Positions 43,401 to 56,442 of a DNA stretch of 64,000 bases are shown in pieces; positions within the stretch are counted from its first letter, which is position 1, and each line of letters begins with the position of its first letter. This DNA is from Azadirachta indica (lineage: Eukaryota > Streptophyta > Magnoliopsida > Sapindales > Meliaceae), in assembly GCA_022749755.1 (NCBI GenBank), contig CM040449.1, positions 3,429,157-3,493,156 on the forward strand, written 5' to 3'. The position numbers and the translations under genes are program-made. The notes below the pieces were generated by a model. That model saw only the letters and a program-made list of their open reading frames with translations. It had not been told where the DNA came from and made no database searches.

Positions 43401-45653
43401 AGGGACGTCTTTGATATAAATAGAACATTGTCCTTTTACAATAAAAATACAAATAATAGGGACTCAGATGTTATTATCCGGAAGATAAAATTAAAAGCGG
43501 GGAAGCGAAAGTGGTGGGTGGTACAGACCGGACGAGCCGTAACAAGCAATTAAGCACAGTTAACTAAAAAGCGTAAAAGGACGGACTCTTTCTGGGCCTT
43601 AGAACATGGGAGGGGTGTAGTAGGAGTAGCTAGATTGAAAGACAGAAAGAAGGGAAGAAAGAAGCGGTTGTGGTTCCCATTTAATTTCAAATTTATGTTT
43701 GAATATGACTCAGCTTTCTATTCGGTAGTGCGTGCTCGTACTGGAACAAGGACCACCTGTTTACTCCATTTTATGCTAAACCATTAAATACTAATCTACG
43801 AATAGTGTTCACCAAGGCCATATCTAGCTGCTTTCTGCCCTTCCTTTTCCTTTCATTTTTTTGCCGAGTTTTCTCCTTCTGTGTTGTATTCTCATTTCTT
43901 CAGAAAACCAACTTCAGGAAGAATATTGCATGGTGCGCCGCGCTCTATCTCTGTAAATATGATAAACTGAGCTCGATTAGTTTAATCCTTGGAAGATATT
44001 CACTTTTCTATTTTGCATGTGCAGCCACATGTGCAAGTTAATAAAAGATGGACAAAATTGGAATGGCACGATTAAATTTCCACCATTAGCAAGCAATTCA
44101 CATTTGATGTAATGGTCCAATCGGGGGTAATGGGACCTTGCTGCCTCTCTCCTCTTCCATAGGGAACTGTTTGGAGATTCTTCTAGCTCTTGACAGAGGC
44201 AAGAGCTCAAACAGCCTATGAATTTAGCTTTGGGACAATTATAACCAAACACTAAGGGGAGAAACTCTTGCTGCAACTTTTTCCTTTTGGCCATTTTTTA
44301 TTCATTATATACCCGTAATCGTGGAAAGCCAAATATCACGCTCAAAAAGTAGCGAGTAATGTTTATATTATGTCTGATTGAGAATTTTTCTCACTTTGAG
44401 CGAACACTGTTTTAAAGCATCTGATGATTTGGCTAAATCTTATTGCTTGTTACGTTATGGAATGGTTTCACATCTCTTGGATGCTATTGTTATTGTTGTC
44501 TTCGTTTGAAAAGGGTTAGTTTAGAGACGAGAAAGTTACAGGAAAAGTGAAAACTCTTGTGCATGAGAAGTTAACTAATGATGTAAGTAGAGAGAACAAA
44601 ACATGAGAAAAAAACAGGGAACTCGGATTGCAAATAATTTTACAGGTCAATATTATTTCTGCCTTCTGGGGCCAAATATTTTGAATTTTTTAGTTGAGTG
44701 GATGTGTTTATCCAAAGAAGATAACCTAAAATCATAACTAAACATCTCTAAAAATATATATAAGAATTCTCAACCAAAGGGAGTACATGATTTGAATCAT
44801 TAACTGGGGGCATCAAAAGTAACCTGCTGCAAACAGTCACACAGATGCCCATGTGATGGCTGCTCTGCTCTATATCAGTAATTTGATTTACAGAAATACT
44901 AGGCTCAACAATTAAGACATGAACAGAACTTACAGCTACAATTTGTGGTACACTTTGGTACACTTATTATTGACCCCTGAATAATGAACCAGAATGGAAG
45001 GAAGAAGAAGAAAGAGGAAGACTTTTTTTTTTTTCAAATTGGGAGTATTTCTTTAAGCCTTGGGAATTTATAGGTTAGAACAAGGAAATGGAAGAATGTG
45101 TCAAAACAACCCATAAAGAGGGGGCAAATTAGCATTGAAGCTGCAAATCAGAACTAAAAACAGAGTTAAATGCACACTAAAACAGCTAGCACGAAAGAAA
45201 GTTACTCGGGCAAGAGGACTGACTGCTTCTGTTTTTAGTTTTATCTTTTCTCTTTTTCCAGAAAGAGTTTAAAAAGTAAATATATATTAACAACTCAAAC
45301 GTGAAAGTACAACAGAGAGTAAAATTATTTGAATGTTGAAGGCAAAGGAGGGACCCGTTGTCCTTAGGAAGGGCAACAAATAGGGTTTCAAACCAATGCG
45401 ATTGGCATACAACATGTCCTTATAAGACTTCACGCACACTCCAAAAACACCCATGGGTCTGTTTTTTGCACCCACAACCCCACATGACTCTGTTTCTCTT
45501 TCTCTATCTACACCTCCCTAAAGCCAAAATTCTCACCATAAATACACATACACATTCTCATATTCCTCTCAACACTTTCACGTCTTCTCAAAACTTCTTA
45601 CACTTGTTTCTCTCAAAACTCTCTTCTCCTTTCCCTGCCTAAATACTTCAAAA
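40405..45653. other. 5.2-kb intergenic region between APS2 and SAUR
   Basis: Holds the APS2 3' UTR, an AAATT array near 40950, a GGCT array near 41451-41468, a bulged hairpin at 44167-44214 and the SAUR promoter. A short stretch at 43070-43130 resembles the end of a MITE, but no opposite end was found. Open frames at 41777-42040 (minus) and 43275-43553 (plus) match nothing I recognise. Confidence 0.5.
45538..45544 (+). promoter_or_regulatory. Probable TATA box of the SAUR gene
   Basis: ATAAATA lies 110 bp before the SAUR ATG, leaving room for a leader of about 80 bases. A pyrimidine-rich stretch follows it (TCTCAAAACTCTCTTCTCC near the start codon). Confidence 0.45.
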
Positions 45654-45968
45654 ATGGCCATCAGGAAATCACACAAGTTATCTCAAACAGCTGTTATCAA
45701 GCAGATTCTGAAGAGATGTTCAAGCTTGGGAAAGAAACAAAACTACGATGATCAAGGACTTCCGGTGGATGTCCCAAAAGGCCATTTTGTTGTCTATGTT
45801 GGTGAAAACAGAAGCAGATATATCGTGCCAATATCCTTTTTAACTCGTCCTGAGTTCCAAAACTTGCTTCAACAAGCAGAAGAAGAATTTGGATTCGATC
45901 ACGACATGGGTCTAACTATTCCTTGTGAAGAAGACGTTTTCCGGTCTCTAACGTCAATGCTCAGATAA
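45654..45968 (+). CDS. SAUR family auxin-responsive protein
   Basis: An intronless frame of 104 residues, the usual size for this family. SAUR proteins are short-lived, auxin-induced regulators of cell expansion, several of which inhibit PP2C.D phosphatases and so activate the plasma-membrane proton pump. The conserved core is complete: [43 protein letters not shown] and [11 protein letters not shown], then a short end (RSLTSMLR). The variable head is basic ([20 protein letters not shown]). The start is the first ATG after a plausible TATA box. Expected regulation is by auxin and by rapid mRNA turnover; a DST-like element occurs downstream. SAURs are often clustered, but no second copy lies nearby. 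The member is probably of the SAUR50-54 group, judged from the core sequence and neighbours. Confidence 0.94.
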   Translation: MAIRKSHKLSQTAVIKQILKRCSSLGKKQNYDDQGLPVDVPKGHFVVYVGENRSRYIVPISFLTRPEFQNLLQQAEEEFGFDHDMGLTIPCEEDVFRSLTSMLR

Positions 45969-46114
45969 ATGAAGACGCTGAGGCTTAAGTGAAGTACTTG
46001 TTCGATCGTTTGTTTTTGGAGAAAATGGCTAAAGATGAAGCTGCTTCATTGCTTCTCTTTTGATTTCGGGTTTCAATTTTCCTTTTTACAGTAACTCTAG
46101 CTAACACAACCTAA

Positions 46115-46153
46115 GGAAGAAACCCATAGATATTATCTGGGTTTAGATTTGTA
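46115..46153 (+). promoter_or_regulatory. DST-like mRNA-instability element in the SAUR 3' flank
   Basis: GGA, eight bases, then ATAGAT at 46126-46131, followed after 12 bases by TAGATTTGTA. The family element is GGA, spacer, ATAGATT, spacer, GTA, known to destabilise SAUR transcripts. The first two blocks fit; the gap to GTA is longer than usual, so this is a partial match. Confidence 0.4.
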
Positions 46154-46425
46154 AATCTGAAATTAAGTTTAGCAATTAAGCATTTTCCTCACTGTGGTGT
46201 GGTGTTGTAATTACTACCAATGTACCCTGTGGGAGATCATCGATCTAATATGTTAATTAAGATCAAGGTTTTTTAATTAAATATTAATATCCCTCTTATT
46301 CTAGATTCTGTCTCTCTTTCTCTTTCGCTATTTGTTTCCATCCATCTGCATGCGTGTTTTATACAAAATAAAGCACGAGTGACAGACACAAGCTCGCTTT
46401 TTTTCAGGGTTTTGTCTTAAGAATC

Positions 46426-46453
46426 TTTTTTTTTTTTTTTTTTTTTTTTTTTT
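46426..46453. repeat. T homopolymer, 28 bases
   Basis: An uninterrupted T run downstream of the SAUR gene. Its length is likely to be unreliable in the assembly. It could be the tail of an old retroposed sequence, but no body was recognised next to it. Confidence 0.9.
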
Positions 46454-49400
46454 GCGTTTAATGCTAAGGCTGTTTCAGGTTAACTAAACAGTTTTAGCCG
46501 TTAAAAACTGTTTAAAACGTACCTAACAGACACATGTATAGAGAATGTTTCTTCAGAAATGAAGAGGAATAATCCTTTTCTTATTCCCGATTCTCTTCTT
46601 ACACAACTCACTCATCCATTCATTATTTTCCAAATCAAATCTTTCAAAGTTTAGGTGTCAAAAGAATCTAAAGGAAAAATAAACTCATCTAAGAATTTAA
46701 CGAAATATATTATTAGATAGCTTGAACGGTGCGGAAATTGAAAAAGAAAGAGCTGCTAGCCAGATGGAAAGAGAGATAGAGAGATCGATAGGTAGGGGTG
46801 AAGGCTAGTAAATTCAGCGATCACTCAACATCCAATAGGATTTAGAATTAGGACCCATGTGACGGTGGTCCTCCAGGGAAATCTCGTAAATCCTTGCAGG
46901 ATTTGTAGTCTGATATCTGATGATATCCCTTCGATCATAAAATAATAAACACTATTTAAGTGGTGGCGCACCACCAATTTAATATGGACGGCTCTGATTA
47001 CAGACCCACTTGTTTCTGTTTTCTTCTGCTGCGGTGAATCTTTGATAAAAAAATCACACACTAGTCAATCGTATCCCATTGATAATATGATATTTATCTT
47101 TCATGATTGTGGTTTGAGCATCCATTGCATTTTGTGGTCCATCGCTTACAGCAATACAATTTTAATAATAATTGTTTTGTAGTAACTCTTTTTTTTTTTT
47201 TTTTTTTCACCAGTGGACCCAACCCAAGAAACCGTACAGACCGGTACACTTTTTGAAACCCTAGTTTTATGGGATTTTATAATCTTGCTTTTCGCAGTTT
47301 TCCATAAAGTTATAGTTTTTTTTTTTTTTTTGAAAAAACGAACAAATGAATTGATTGACAGTCACAGAGGCTAAAATGCTCAAGAGTCGCTGCGTTCAAG
47401 AAATCCAAAATGGCCGTTGGATATAAAATTATTTTTTAAAAAAAAAAAGAATAATAGCTATAACTTTTACGTGTTCTTCAAAACTTTGACCATGGAGATC
47501 AGATCACTGTATCCTACCATTTTTTATTTGTTTATTGTTTTAATATTTTGCGTGCCGTGCATTCAAAGAAAATTTTGCTACGGCCTGCATAGCTAGGTGG
47601 AGATAGTTTTCTCTTCTCTTCTGCTTGCTTTTCTAGAAATAGGAAGAACTAGCTAAACTTAATTGGTAGGCAATAAAGATAACATAACCTAACATACCAT
47701 AAGATAAAAAGTTCACTGAATTCGGCTGATATTCACAAAACTGAAAGATTAGAGCATAAAACTATATATTACCCAAATCCAATCAACAAATGACATCTAT
47801 GCAAAACTTGGTTTCAGGTTTTGTTTGTATAAAACTACCACCACTATTCACTAATTTGTTTTTACATAACATGGGTTTAGGTTATAGGTAGCTAGGCTAG
47901 GCATTTAATCCAACCGAAAACTTGGCCTCTTTTTAAGTTATGACTTTTGTGTGTTTTGTTTTGGTTCAATGTAAATTAACTGTGGTGAGTTGGAATTTTG
48001 AGGGCCACGATTATATTTTTGGTTGGAATTATATAAATAAGAGCTAGAGGAATTAATTAATATGGGCTGAAAAAACTCAATAAATGATTACGAAGGAAGG
48101 GACCACAATACGTTGAAATAGAGACAAAGTTCACATGTATAATAGTACGATCACTGAAAGATATATATATATATATATATATGTATATAGTTATGTCGCA
48201 AGCTTAATTAGCTAGCTATAACCTCAAATATATATCTTTAAATTTCATTGTTTTTAGTTTCTGTCCCGTTAATTCATGCACGTCCCTTTTCATTTCTGCC
48301 TGAAGAGTTAGGTGGTGTTGTCAAATAGAGTATGGTTACATACAATTGGGGGTTACATCAGAAATTAATGAACTAATTAATATAATAATGAAATTAAATG
48401 AAAATAAATTAGATCGAGGATGATAGAAGTGTCGAGTAGGTGGGAAAAATAATGCGGGATCATCAGAAAGAAAACTCATGTGATTGTATCAAATCAAGTA
48501 GTTAGAATGTCAAATTATAAATACGTTGTTAGCAATTTGGTATAAGCATAATTGAACAATTAGGGGAAAAAAACTTGCGTAATCAGTGTGTCAGCTGAGA
48601 GCTGATTAATGACATGACTTGACATGACGAACATGAAAACTCCAGGATTAAGGCTAAATCAAAGGAATCCAAAATTAACTATATATTATCGTAGTCAATT
48701 TATTTTATATAATAAAATTCCTAGACGTGTTGTTTCTCTGCAGATTACTGATTCCAATCTTTAAATTTGAAGCGATGAAGAAGCATTCTTATCTGAAATC
48801 ATACAAGAGAAAAGGTAGCAATCCAATGATATTGGAATCATCTAAATAGTAGTTACAAGTTTCGAGTGAGGTTGTTGAATTCTCGTATCCTTGTCACTAT
48901 ATATATATATATATATATATAATTACTGTCATGATCAGTATTGAAGGAAACTTCTTGCTTCGAGATAAATTTCGACTCTGCCAAAAGGACTAGAAAATTC
49001 ACATGTCGACGATCCAAAAAGACAGAGAGATGATCCCACCACTGCCTCAATTATATATATACATATGAAACGTTGAATTCATAAATGAACAAATAAGAGA
49101 AAAAGAAAAAGAATTTCCAAATCAAATTAATGTATAGATATTACGAGAAAACTTCTAAATTAAATGCTATATATATATATATATAAATAAATGAATAAAA
49201 CCCAATTTTTAATAATTAATATATAACACGGGGCTAGGACAAAATTAAAAGTCCAACAATTAATAGAATAGACAGACTATGACCGATAAGTTGTGATAAT
49301 TAAATTTGTTCATGCATATATGTATGACTGATATTATATTATGCATCTCTAATTACCGCATGCAGTTTCTTTAATATTTCTCTAGAAGCAGTAGCAGCTG

Positions 49401-51630
49401 TATTGATGTTATAGAATAGAGATTGTTGTCACTCTTAATAATTATATTTAATTAATAATCTTAATTTCTAGCAATATCTGTTTTTTTTTTTTTTCGGTCC
49501 GGTTGTATTTGGACAACGAGAGCCACTTATGTTGGGAGGTAAGCTGTTTTGTAGGGATATAAGAGTACTGGATGTTTGTTGGGTTGATTTGACTTTTGCT
49601 TCCCCAGTTTCTCATCTTAATTAATTGGTTCTCACTAAACTAGTTATTTAGTCCAAGTTTTACATCTCAATTAATTTGATTTGAAGTCTCAAACATGTAC
49701 GTATACGTATGTATCTATACAGATTAAATTAAAATTGTAACATATTTTGCATGGCGTACGTATTATTTTCATTTTCAAAATTTCGCATGTGGCGTACGTC
49801 CAATTAAAGCCAACTGGAAATTATTGTGATTATTCCAAATCCAATGAACCTGCAGACAAGCATGCAGAAAAATTCTGGAGCTCTATTCATATTGAAGAAA
49901 CTAAATGCATGCAAGATTTATAATAAATTTCTACACCAGACAGAAATCCACGATTTCCGTATGAAATATTTTAGTCTACAATAACGTGCTATATATATAT
50001 ATAAATACTACATCCGTTCCCCTTCTCAACCTTTGACCTTGAACTACTACTCAACGAAAATTTAAAATTTAAGGAAAAATATTATTATATCCAGCTAGCT
50101 TACACAATAATCAATCAACAATTGATATTATTAAAGCAATTTTTTTTAGTTTATAATAATAATAATAATAGTAATGTTGAAACTTGAAAATACAGCAACA
50201 GTTGCACGGAGTTAATAATGAAATTAAACATATATATATATATATATATATATATGAACGCATGTTTTCCTTTTCTGAGGTTGAAACAGATTGGGGGCCA
50301 TCGGATGGACCCAGCTTCCTCGGCAATAATAGAGAAGCCTGCAATGCATGCATTCATGCAGCTTTTGGCAGCTGGGAAAATTTGTTATTAACACTACACC
50401 AAATTTTGAATTATTCTTGTCGTTGTAGCTTATTTACCAAACGTATATCACAAAGGGTAGTCCTTCCACTTTCCTTGCTAACTCATTGTAAAAGACTTGC
50501 TCGCTGCCCTAGACTAGGCGGCAGGATCATTGATCTCAGGTTTTCAACAATCACATTATTCCACCTACTGTCTTGAAGAGATTTTAATATCTCAAAGGAA
50601 TTAAGTGAGTGAATATTATGATTTCAAATGGCAATATTCCAAGAGGAAGGCAATAGCCAATGCAGGCGCTAACCCCGCCATCTTGAATTTGCATGCCTTT
50701 TTTTTTTTTTTTTTTTTTCCTTTTCTCGGATCAAATCGAAATAGGGTTCCAACTTTTATAATGGCACCGAAGCGAAGACCAAAATCATCATCCTACAAAA
50801 AATATTCGGTTCTGAGATTCTTCGACGGAATCATATAATTTGTTGTGGACGTACAATCAACGATGAAAAAGGCCCAACAGTGCTATAGAAACGGCCCAAA
50901 GTTCAGCAGGCAAGCATAAGCCACACACAAAAATGTGATGATAAATGCACCCTCTTCGAAAGGCGTTGATAGGCTGCCTCTTCTTTATGAAAGGGGATGC
51001 ATTAGATATGGCTGAGGTGCTTAAAGAATGCCCGACCCGATCTAAAGCCCCACTTTGTGCCAGCCCTTTCCCTTCTGAGAGTCACTTCTGCGCTTAGCGC
51101 AATGTACATTAAAACAATTAATTAAAAATGATTTTCCCTCTATTAATATAGCATCCATAAGATTAAAATTTTAGATCATTTATATTTCATCCAATAAATT
51201 TCTGAGTCATTAATATATATATATATATATTCACGATCAAAAAGAGAATCTTTAAACTCATATCGTACTTTTATTAGAGGCTCTAAATCGAATACTCAGG
51301 TTTGTCATGAAAAAATTGAATAATCTCGGTTTTGTTTGAATAGGAGAGTGAAATTGTATAATAACACTGCCACATGCAATACATCCAAAATATTTTGTAG
51401 AAGTTCAGAAACTATGTCATGTTCAATTAACAAAATTACACCAAGTAGAAGAAGAAATACAAATTAACTGACATAGATATCATATACAGTCATTAGTTAC
51501 AAAAATTACCAGAAGTTCAAAGCATTATGTTGTAACGTTGAACCCAAGAAAATTCAGCTTCACAAGTTGAACCTCACATCCCTGATGTGATTCTAAACAT
51601 CATCATTATGCCTGCGAGCTGCAAGCAAGC

Positions 51631-54600
51631 CTAATGCCCGTTCCTTCCTTTTGAAGAAAAGAACCTGCTGAATCCTTTTGAATTTTTCTCCGGAGTTAGG
51701 GCAGAAGAGGAAGAAGAAGAGGTTGATTTTGTAGGCCTGTGTTTTGGATGTTTTGTATTGATTGGTGATCTTGTGAGGCTCGCTTCATTGTCTGACGGGC
51801 TACACGGGGAGGTATATAAATCCAGCGGAGACTCGGCACCTGCTCTTATTGCATTGGAAGAAGCAGCGGTGTCCATGTCTGTATGATCCCTGTCTTGTAA
51901 GTTCATGTTACTAGTAGTTGTTTCCTCAGGGAACCCTTCACCCTTTTGGCTCCTCTCGCTATATGGAGATCCGGCGAGCTCTGATTGAGGACGTAAAGAT
52001 TTCAACTGCTTTCCTAGAAGAAATATAGTTTCCTGGCACTCTGCTAACTTCTCTGCTGCAGCTGCCAACTCTTTCTCCTGTGACCCAATGGAAACATCAC
52101 AATTAGAAACAACAAAGCTAGGACAACAACTTTTAGGTGTTTAAGAACACATTAAAGTAAAAACCACAAAATCTTTTGGTTTTATTTTCAAATTTAACAT
52201 ATTTTTGTTCACTAAAAAAATAATTTCAAGCAAGTACAGGAAAATCCAATTTAAGAAACATAGTAGAAAATATAGTCTCACCTGTTTATTTTTTGTATCA
52301 CCATCAGCCTCTGAAGAACAGACAGCACAATTCTCATTCCTAGAAGTAAATCAAAATTGCAGAAGTTAGAAATAAAGTCAAAACTGGATGGAGCAACAGG
52401 CAATCCTAGAAAGTATACAAATATAAAAATGCATCACTTAGTTGTGTGGTAACAGTGTAAGGATACTGATTTGACAATTCCTCAAGGCAGAATGTACAAT
52501 GAGGTCAAACAGGTCAAGACCGTTAAAATCAATGTACATAATGAATTCCTATATCAACTATTACTCATCAGGTGCACCATGAATATAACACAGCAAGTCC
52601 AATCATTTTAATGGCTCAGCAATAGCTGAAACTAACAAAGAGAAATTTTACTGATTACGTGGGTCCTTCGACTTTGTCTTTTCGAGTTCATCAAGGGCAG
52701 GCAAGCAAATCCACAACCATAATTCTAGGTTTCTAGTTCCAGTCTGTCCATCATGCACAAAAATTAGAAAATTTGCATATATTTAAGTCCACAGGCAACT
52801 TGCTAAATTCTTTGACCTATGTACAAACAAATTGAATTTACTATCTTGAAATCCCAAATATAAGAAAGTGGCTTTTCCAGGCAATGTCTAGACAACATTT
52901 TTGTTGCCCTGAAAAACAAGAGGAGATTAACATTTGAATTCAGACTTCACTACAGACCCGTAAGTCAAGTTATTGTTTTGAACAAGTTAGACATAATTCA
53001 ACCAACGGCTAACAAACGTTTAATGCTAACCTTTGTAATTGCTCCTGAAGTTCCTTGCATCTAGCCGAAGCATCATGATGACTCGTCTTTTCATCTTGGA
53101 GTTCATTCTCCAAACTTTCTATTTTTGCTCGTAGAAGGTTCACCTCAGTTTCTAATTCCTGGGCACGTGTTTCAAGAGACCTGTATGACTCTGCCATACA
53201 TTTGAGCTGCGTCTCAGCCAAGCTGTTTGACTTTTGAGCAGAAGCAAGCTGTGATTTAATTTCTGCTAGAAGCTGCTCAGTTTCATGTAACTGAGACTTG
53301 GTCATCTCCAGATTTTCAGTACATCTAGCTAGATCAGTTGCCAAGTTATCTTTCTCCAACTTCAGTTCTTCAAATTCTTCCAATGAGAATTTGCATGCCG
53401 TGGTGTCTGATTCATAGCCTGCAACTATGTTACCATCATCGGGCACCTCAGGATCTGAAGAAGGATTAGAAATGTGCGCACAGCCATTTGGATATCTTTC
53501 TCCTGATGGGTCTCTCTGTATTACCTTATTCTCCGGTAAGGCAACCTTATCTATACAATCAGGACTATTAGGTTCTACTTCAGCACCCTTATAGCCCATG
53601 ACATTTATTCTGAGTTCACTGGCTTTAGCTAAAACGTGAGAAAGTGCAAAAATAAAGTCAACGACACTTATGCTACTGTCTACAACCTTATTAAAGGTGA
53701 CAGAGAACTCCTCGATCTTTTGGCTTAATTCATTTCCGTCAGAAGATGTGTCATGAACTGCCTTTGCTTCTTTACCCAGGAACAATACAAAGTCATGAAT
53801 CTGATTAATAGCAACCACTAGTTCTTGGCTTATAGTCTGAACAGTTTCGATAACCGGCTTACCATCTTCAGGCAGATCAATTTTCTTCTCTGTATATAAA
53901 CCAGCATCTTCAGGATGAGCCTCTGTATTGCATGAGGCATCAGAACATTTTACTTCCTCAGAGACACAACTTGCGGAGTGCTGATGCTTAGTAACATGTG
54001 CATCCTCCACAACTCGTTTAATATCCTCCACAATTTTCCCCACATCAGCATCTTTGGACATTGACTCAAGCAATACAGAGATTCTTGATCGAAGTTTTAT
54101 CATTTGAAGCTGGCCTGCATCAGATTCAGGATGCACTACAGACAATTCCATATCATGTTTTTCAGACTGGAGATCGTCACCACAAGTGACACCTAATGAA
54201 GCATCACCGTTCACAACTTCAGATACCTTGTTTGGACTGTCAGATACAACAATGGCACCATTCGAATTTGTGTCATTTGATAAACATGCCAACTTTTCCA
54301 TCTCAAGAAAGTCATCCATAAGCTCCAAATGCTTTGCAGTTTCAGCCTTGTGTGACTTCCCAATGTTCTTTTCCTTCTTGATCTGGGAGACCTCAGAGAT
54401 CAGTGCTGTTGCCCAAGAGTCAGCACAGCTTACCTTGTCATCATTTTCATCTTCAGACATGGAAGTCAGGCTAGGTGGATTGCTGGCATTTTGACTCGAG
54501 TACCCTTCAGCAGCAACTTGAGCCATAGACTTTGATGGACTTTTCTGTTGATTGGTGATTTGCAGTTGTGCTTCTAAACTTTGAAGCTTGCTAGCTGTCT

Positions 54601-56442
54601 TAGCACACAGATTCCTTGAAGCCTGCAGTTCACTGTTACGCTTTGCCAAAGCTTCTTTAAGCATCTTTGTTTCTTCTTCCATTGCCAATAGTCGTTCTGT
54701 GAGAAACTCGTTCTCCTTTTGGAATTTCTGTACATTGTCTAGCGAAAACTCGGACACTGGGGATAAGTGTGGACTAGTTGGCTTAACAGGAGACCTCCTT
54801 ACCCGGCTTTCTCCATAGTCTCTGCCTAAACTTTCTACCTCCATCTTCATCTGTGCAAGGGCAGCAGGACCAGGCAACTTCTTCCGCACAAGACCTCGTA
54901 ATCTTTGGCACTCTGCTTCTAGCTTAGCAATCTTCTTGACTCCCTCCATATGCTGCTTGTTGGCTGCTTCTGCAGACCTCATGCTCATGTTCTTTTCTTC
55001 ATTACGAATTTCTAGCTCTTTGGAAATAATGTGCAGCTCATACTTTGCTGAATTTATTTCCCTTTCACATTGTTCAATATTGCTCTTCAGAAGTTCAATT
55101 TCAGCCTCAGCTTGTGATTTTTCTTCACTAATCTTGATTATCATATTAGAACGCTCTTGCAAAGTCCTTGAAAGCGCTGCGTTTTCAGCTGCAGATCGAA
55201 GGAGTTCTTGCTCTAAACTTTCCATCTTTGCTTCAAAATCAAGCCTAATTTTGTCCCACTGCTTAGTTTTGGTAAGAACTACCTCTTGCAGTTTCTGTTC
55301 ATGTTCTTCCTTCAGATTCCGTATCTGCCGCATACACTCTTTAAGAGCACCATCCAAATGTGCTGCTCGATCTTCAACGGTGAGCTTAGAAAGTGTGACA
55401 GATTCTAAATGATTTTTCAATGCCAATGCTTCTGCTTCAGCTTTTTCCCAACCTGCAGGAGAAAAGATGTGTCATTTCAGAAAATCCTGAACAAGAGGAA
55501 TCGATAAACTTCTAGCCTTGAAAGAGCATTTTAGCAGGGATGGCTTTTCACAGGTAGTAAGAGTAGCTCAGCAGCATACCTGAGACAGCTTCTTCAGCAA
55601 CTTTAGTATGTTGTTTCACAAGGTCCTCTTTTGTAGAAATCTCTGAATGTGCTGCTGACAAATTTTCATTCAATTCTTTAATTTGCTCTTCTAGTGTGTG
55701 AACTTGTTCCTCATAAGTCTTTACTTGATCCTCCAGACCAGTCAGATGTGAGTATGATTCCACAGAAATTTGAACATATTTTGGTTTTTTGTAACTATCC
55801 TGTCATTATAAAAGACAACCAACCAGAAGAATTAGCCTCATCTACAGATACTCATTGAGAGAGCATTCATTGCTAAACAAAGTCTGCCCTAAATGGCTTA
55901 GCAGGAAATATGTAAGTCTTGAGTATTAAAATAATCTGTCCAACCAATAAAATCAGAACAATTTTAATTTTAAAGTCCTTTTTTCATGAATAATTTTACT
56001 AATATTAAAGCAGTATCATATTCCGTGTTAGTCACAATTTAGTATATCGTTTGAACTAGCCAGAATGATAACTCTTTCAAAGTTATCGATACAATAAATG
56101 ACTATTTGTAAGTTAAAATCGTCACATGGCAGTAAGAAAGCCCAGAGTTCGATCACAGCTTTCAATAAGCATGAGGAACCAACGGGCAAAGTTAATATGT
56201 ACACAGATATGCAAATCATTTAAAAGGCTGCTTAAGAAGGTATTTAGCGTGCAGATTTGACAATGATAGTACAAAATTCAAACCACTGAAATCGATGGCC
56301 ATACCTGATTGCCTTGAGATCCAGCTGTCACTGAAGTGGCAGCAGCAGCGGCAGAGTCCGATGCGGCAGCAGCTGCAGCTGCGGCCTTCTCAGCTTTTTC
56401 AGATGATGATTTTTTCTTCCAGGGCCAACTCCGGCGGTCCAT
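51631..56442 (-). CDS. FPP: Filament-like plant protein (FPP), long coiled-coil protein
   Basis: Five coding exons on the minus strand, 56442-56305, 55799-55580, 55452-53031, 52339-52282 and 52077-51631, sum to 3285 bases, 1094 residues. The start MDRRSWPWKKKSSSEK is typical of the family. An Ala/Ser stretch follows (residues about 20-40), then heptad coiled coil over about residues 60-290 (for example YEEQVHTLEEQIKELNENL), a middle acidic non-coiled part, a second coiled coil at about 780-900 (LEKDNLATDLARCTENLEM) and a conserved Ser-rich end (GFSRFFSSKGRNGH). FPP proteins are plant-specific filament-like scaffolds; a tomato member binds MAF1, and family members have been tied to cortical or nuclear-envelope structures. 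The biochemical role is unknown. Exon 3 is unusually large (2.4 kb). No lesion was found. Confidence 0.92.

Larger units (their letters stand above)
45969..51630. other. 5.7-kb AT-rich intergenic region between SAUR and FPP
   Basis: SAUR 3' UTR to about 46250, a 28-base T run at 46426-46453, many (TA)n tracts (48160-48181, 48899-48920, 50229-50255) and a more complex stretch at about 50600-51110. The last 200 bp are probably the FPP 3' UTR. No gene was recognised on either strand. Confidence 0.5.

Noticed and set aside
43275..43553. Plus-strand 92-codon frame
   Set aside because: No recognisable domain, no supporting promoter or splice pattern, and it lies in an AT-rich spacer.
49508..49530. 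Short match to the start of miR535 (GACAACGAGAG)
   Set aside because: Only the first 11-12 bases fit, the rest diverges, and no foldback arm is present nearby.
50305..50375. Foldback with CCCAGCT / AGCTGGG ends
   Set aside because: The arms pair only at the base and tip, and the interior is strongly asymmetric, unlike a miRNA precursor or a transposon end.
54186..55412. Several plus-strand frames inside the FPP gene
   Set aside because: They are Ser/Leu-rich antisense readings of the coiled-coil Glu/Lys codons, and the minus-strand frame is continuous for 2.4 kb.
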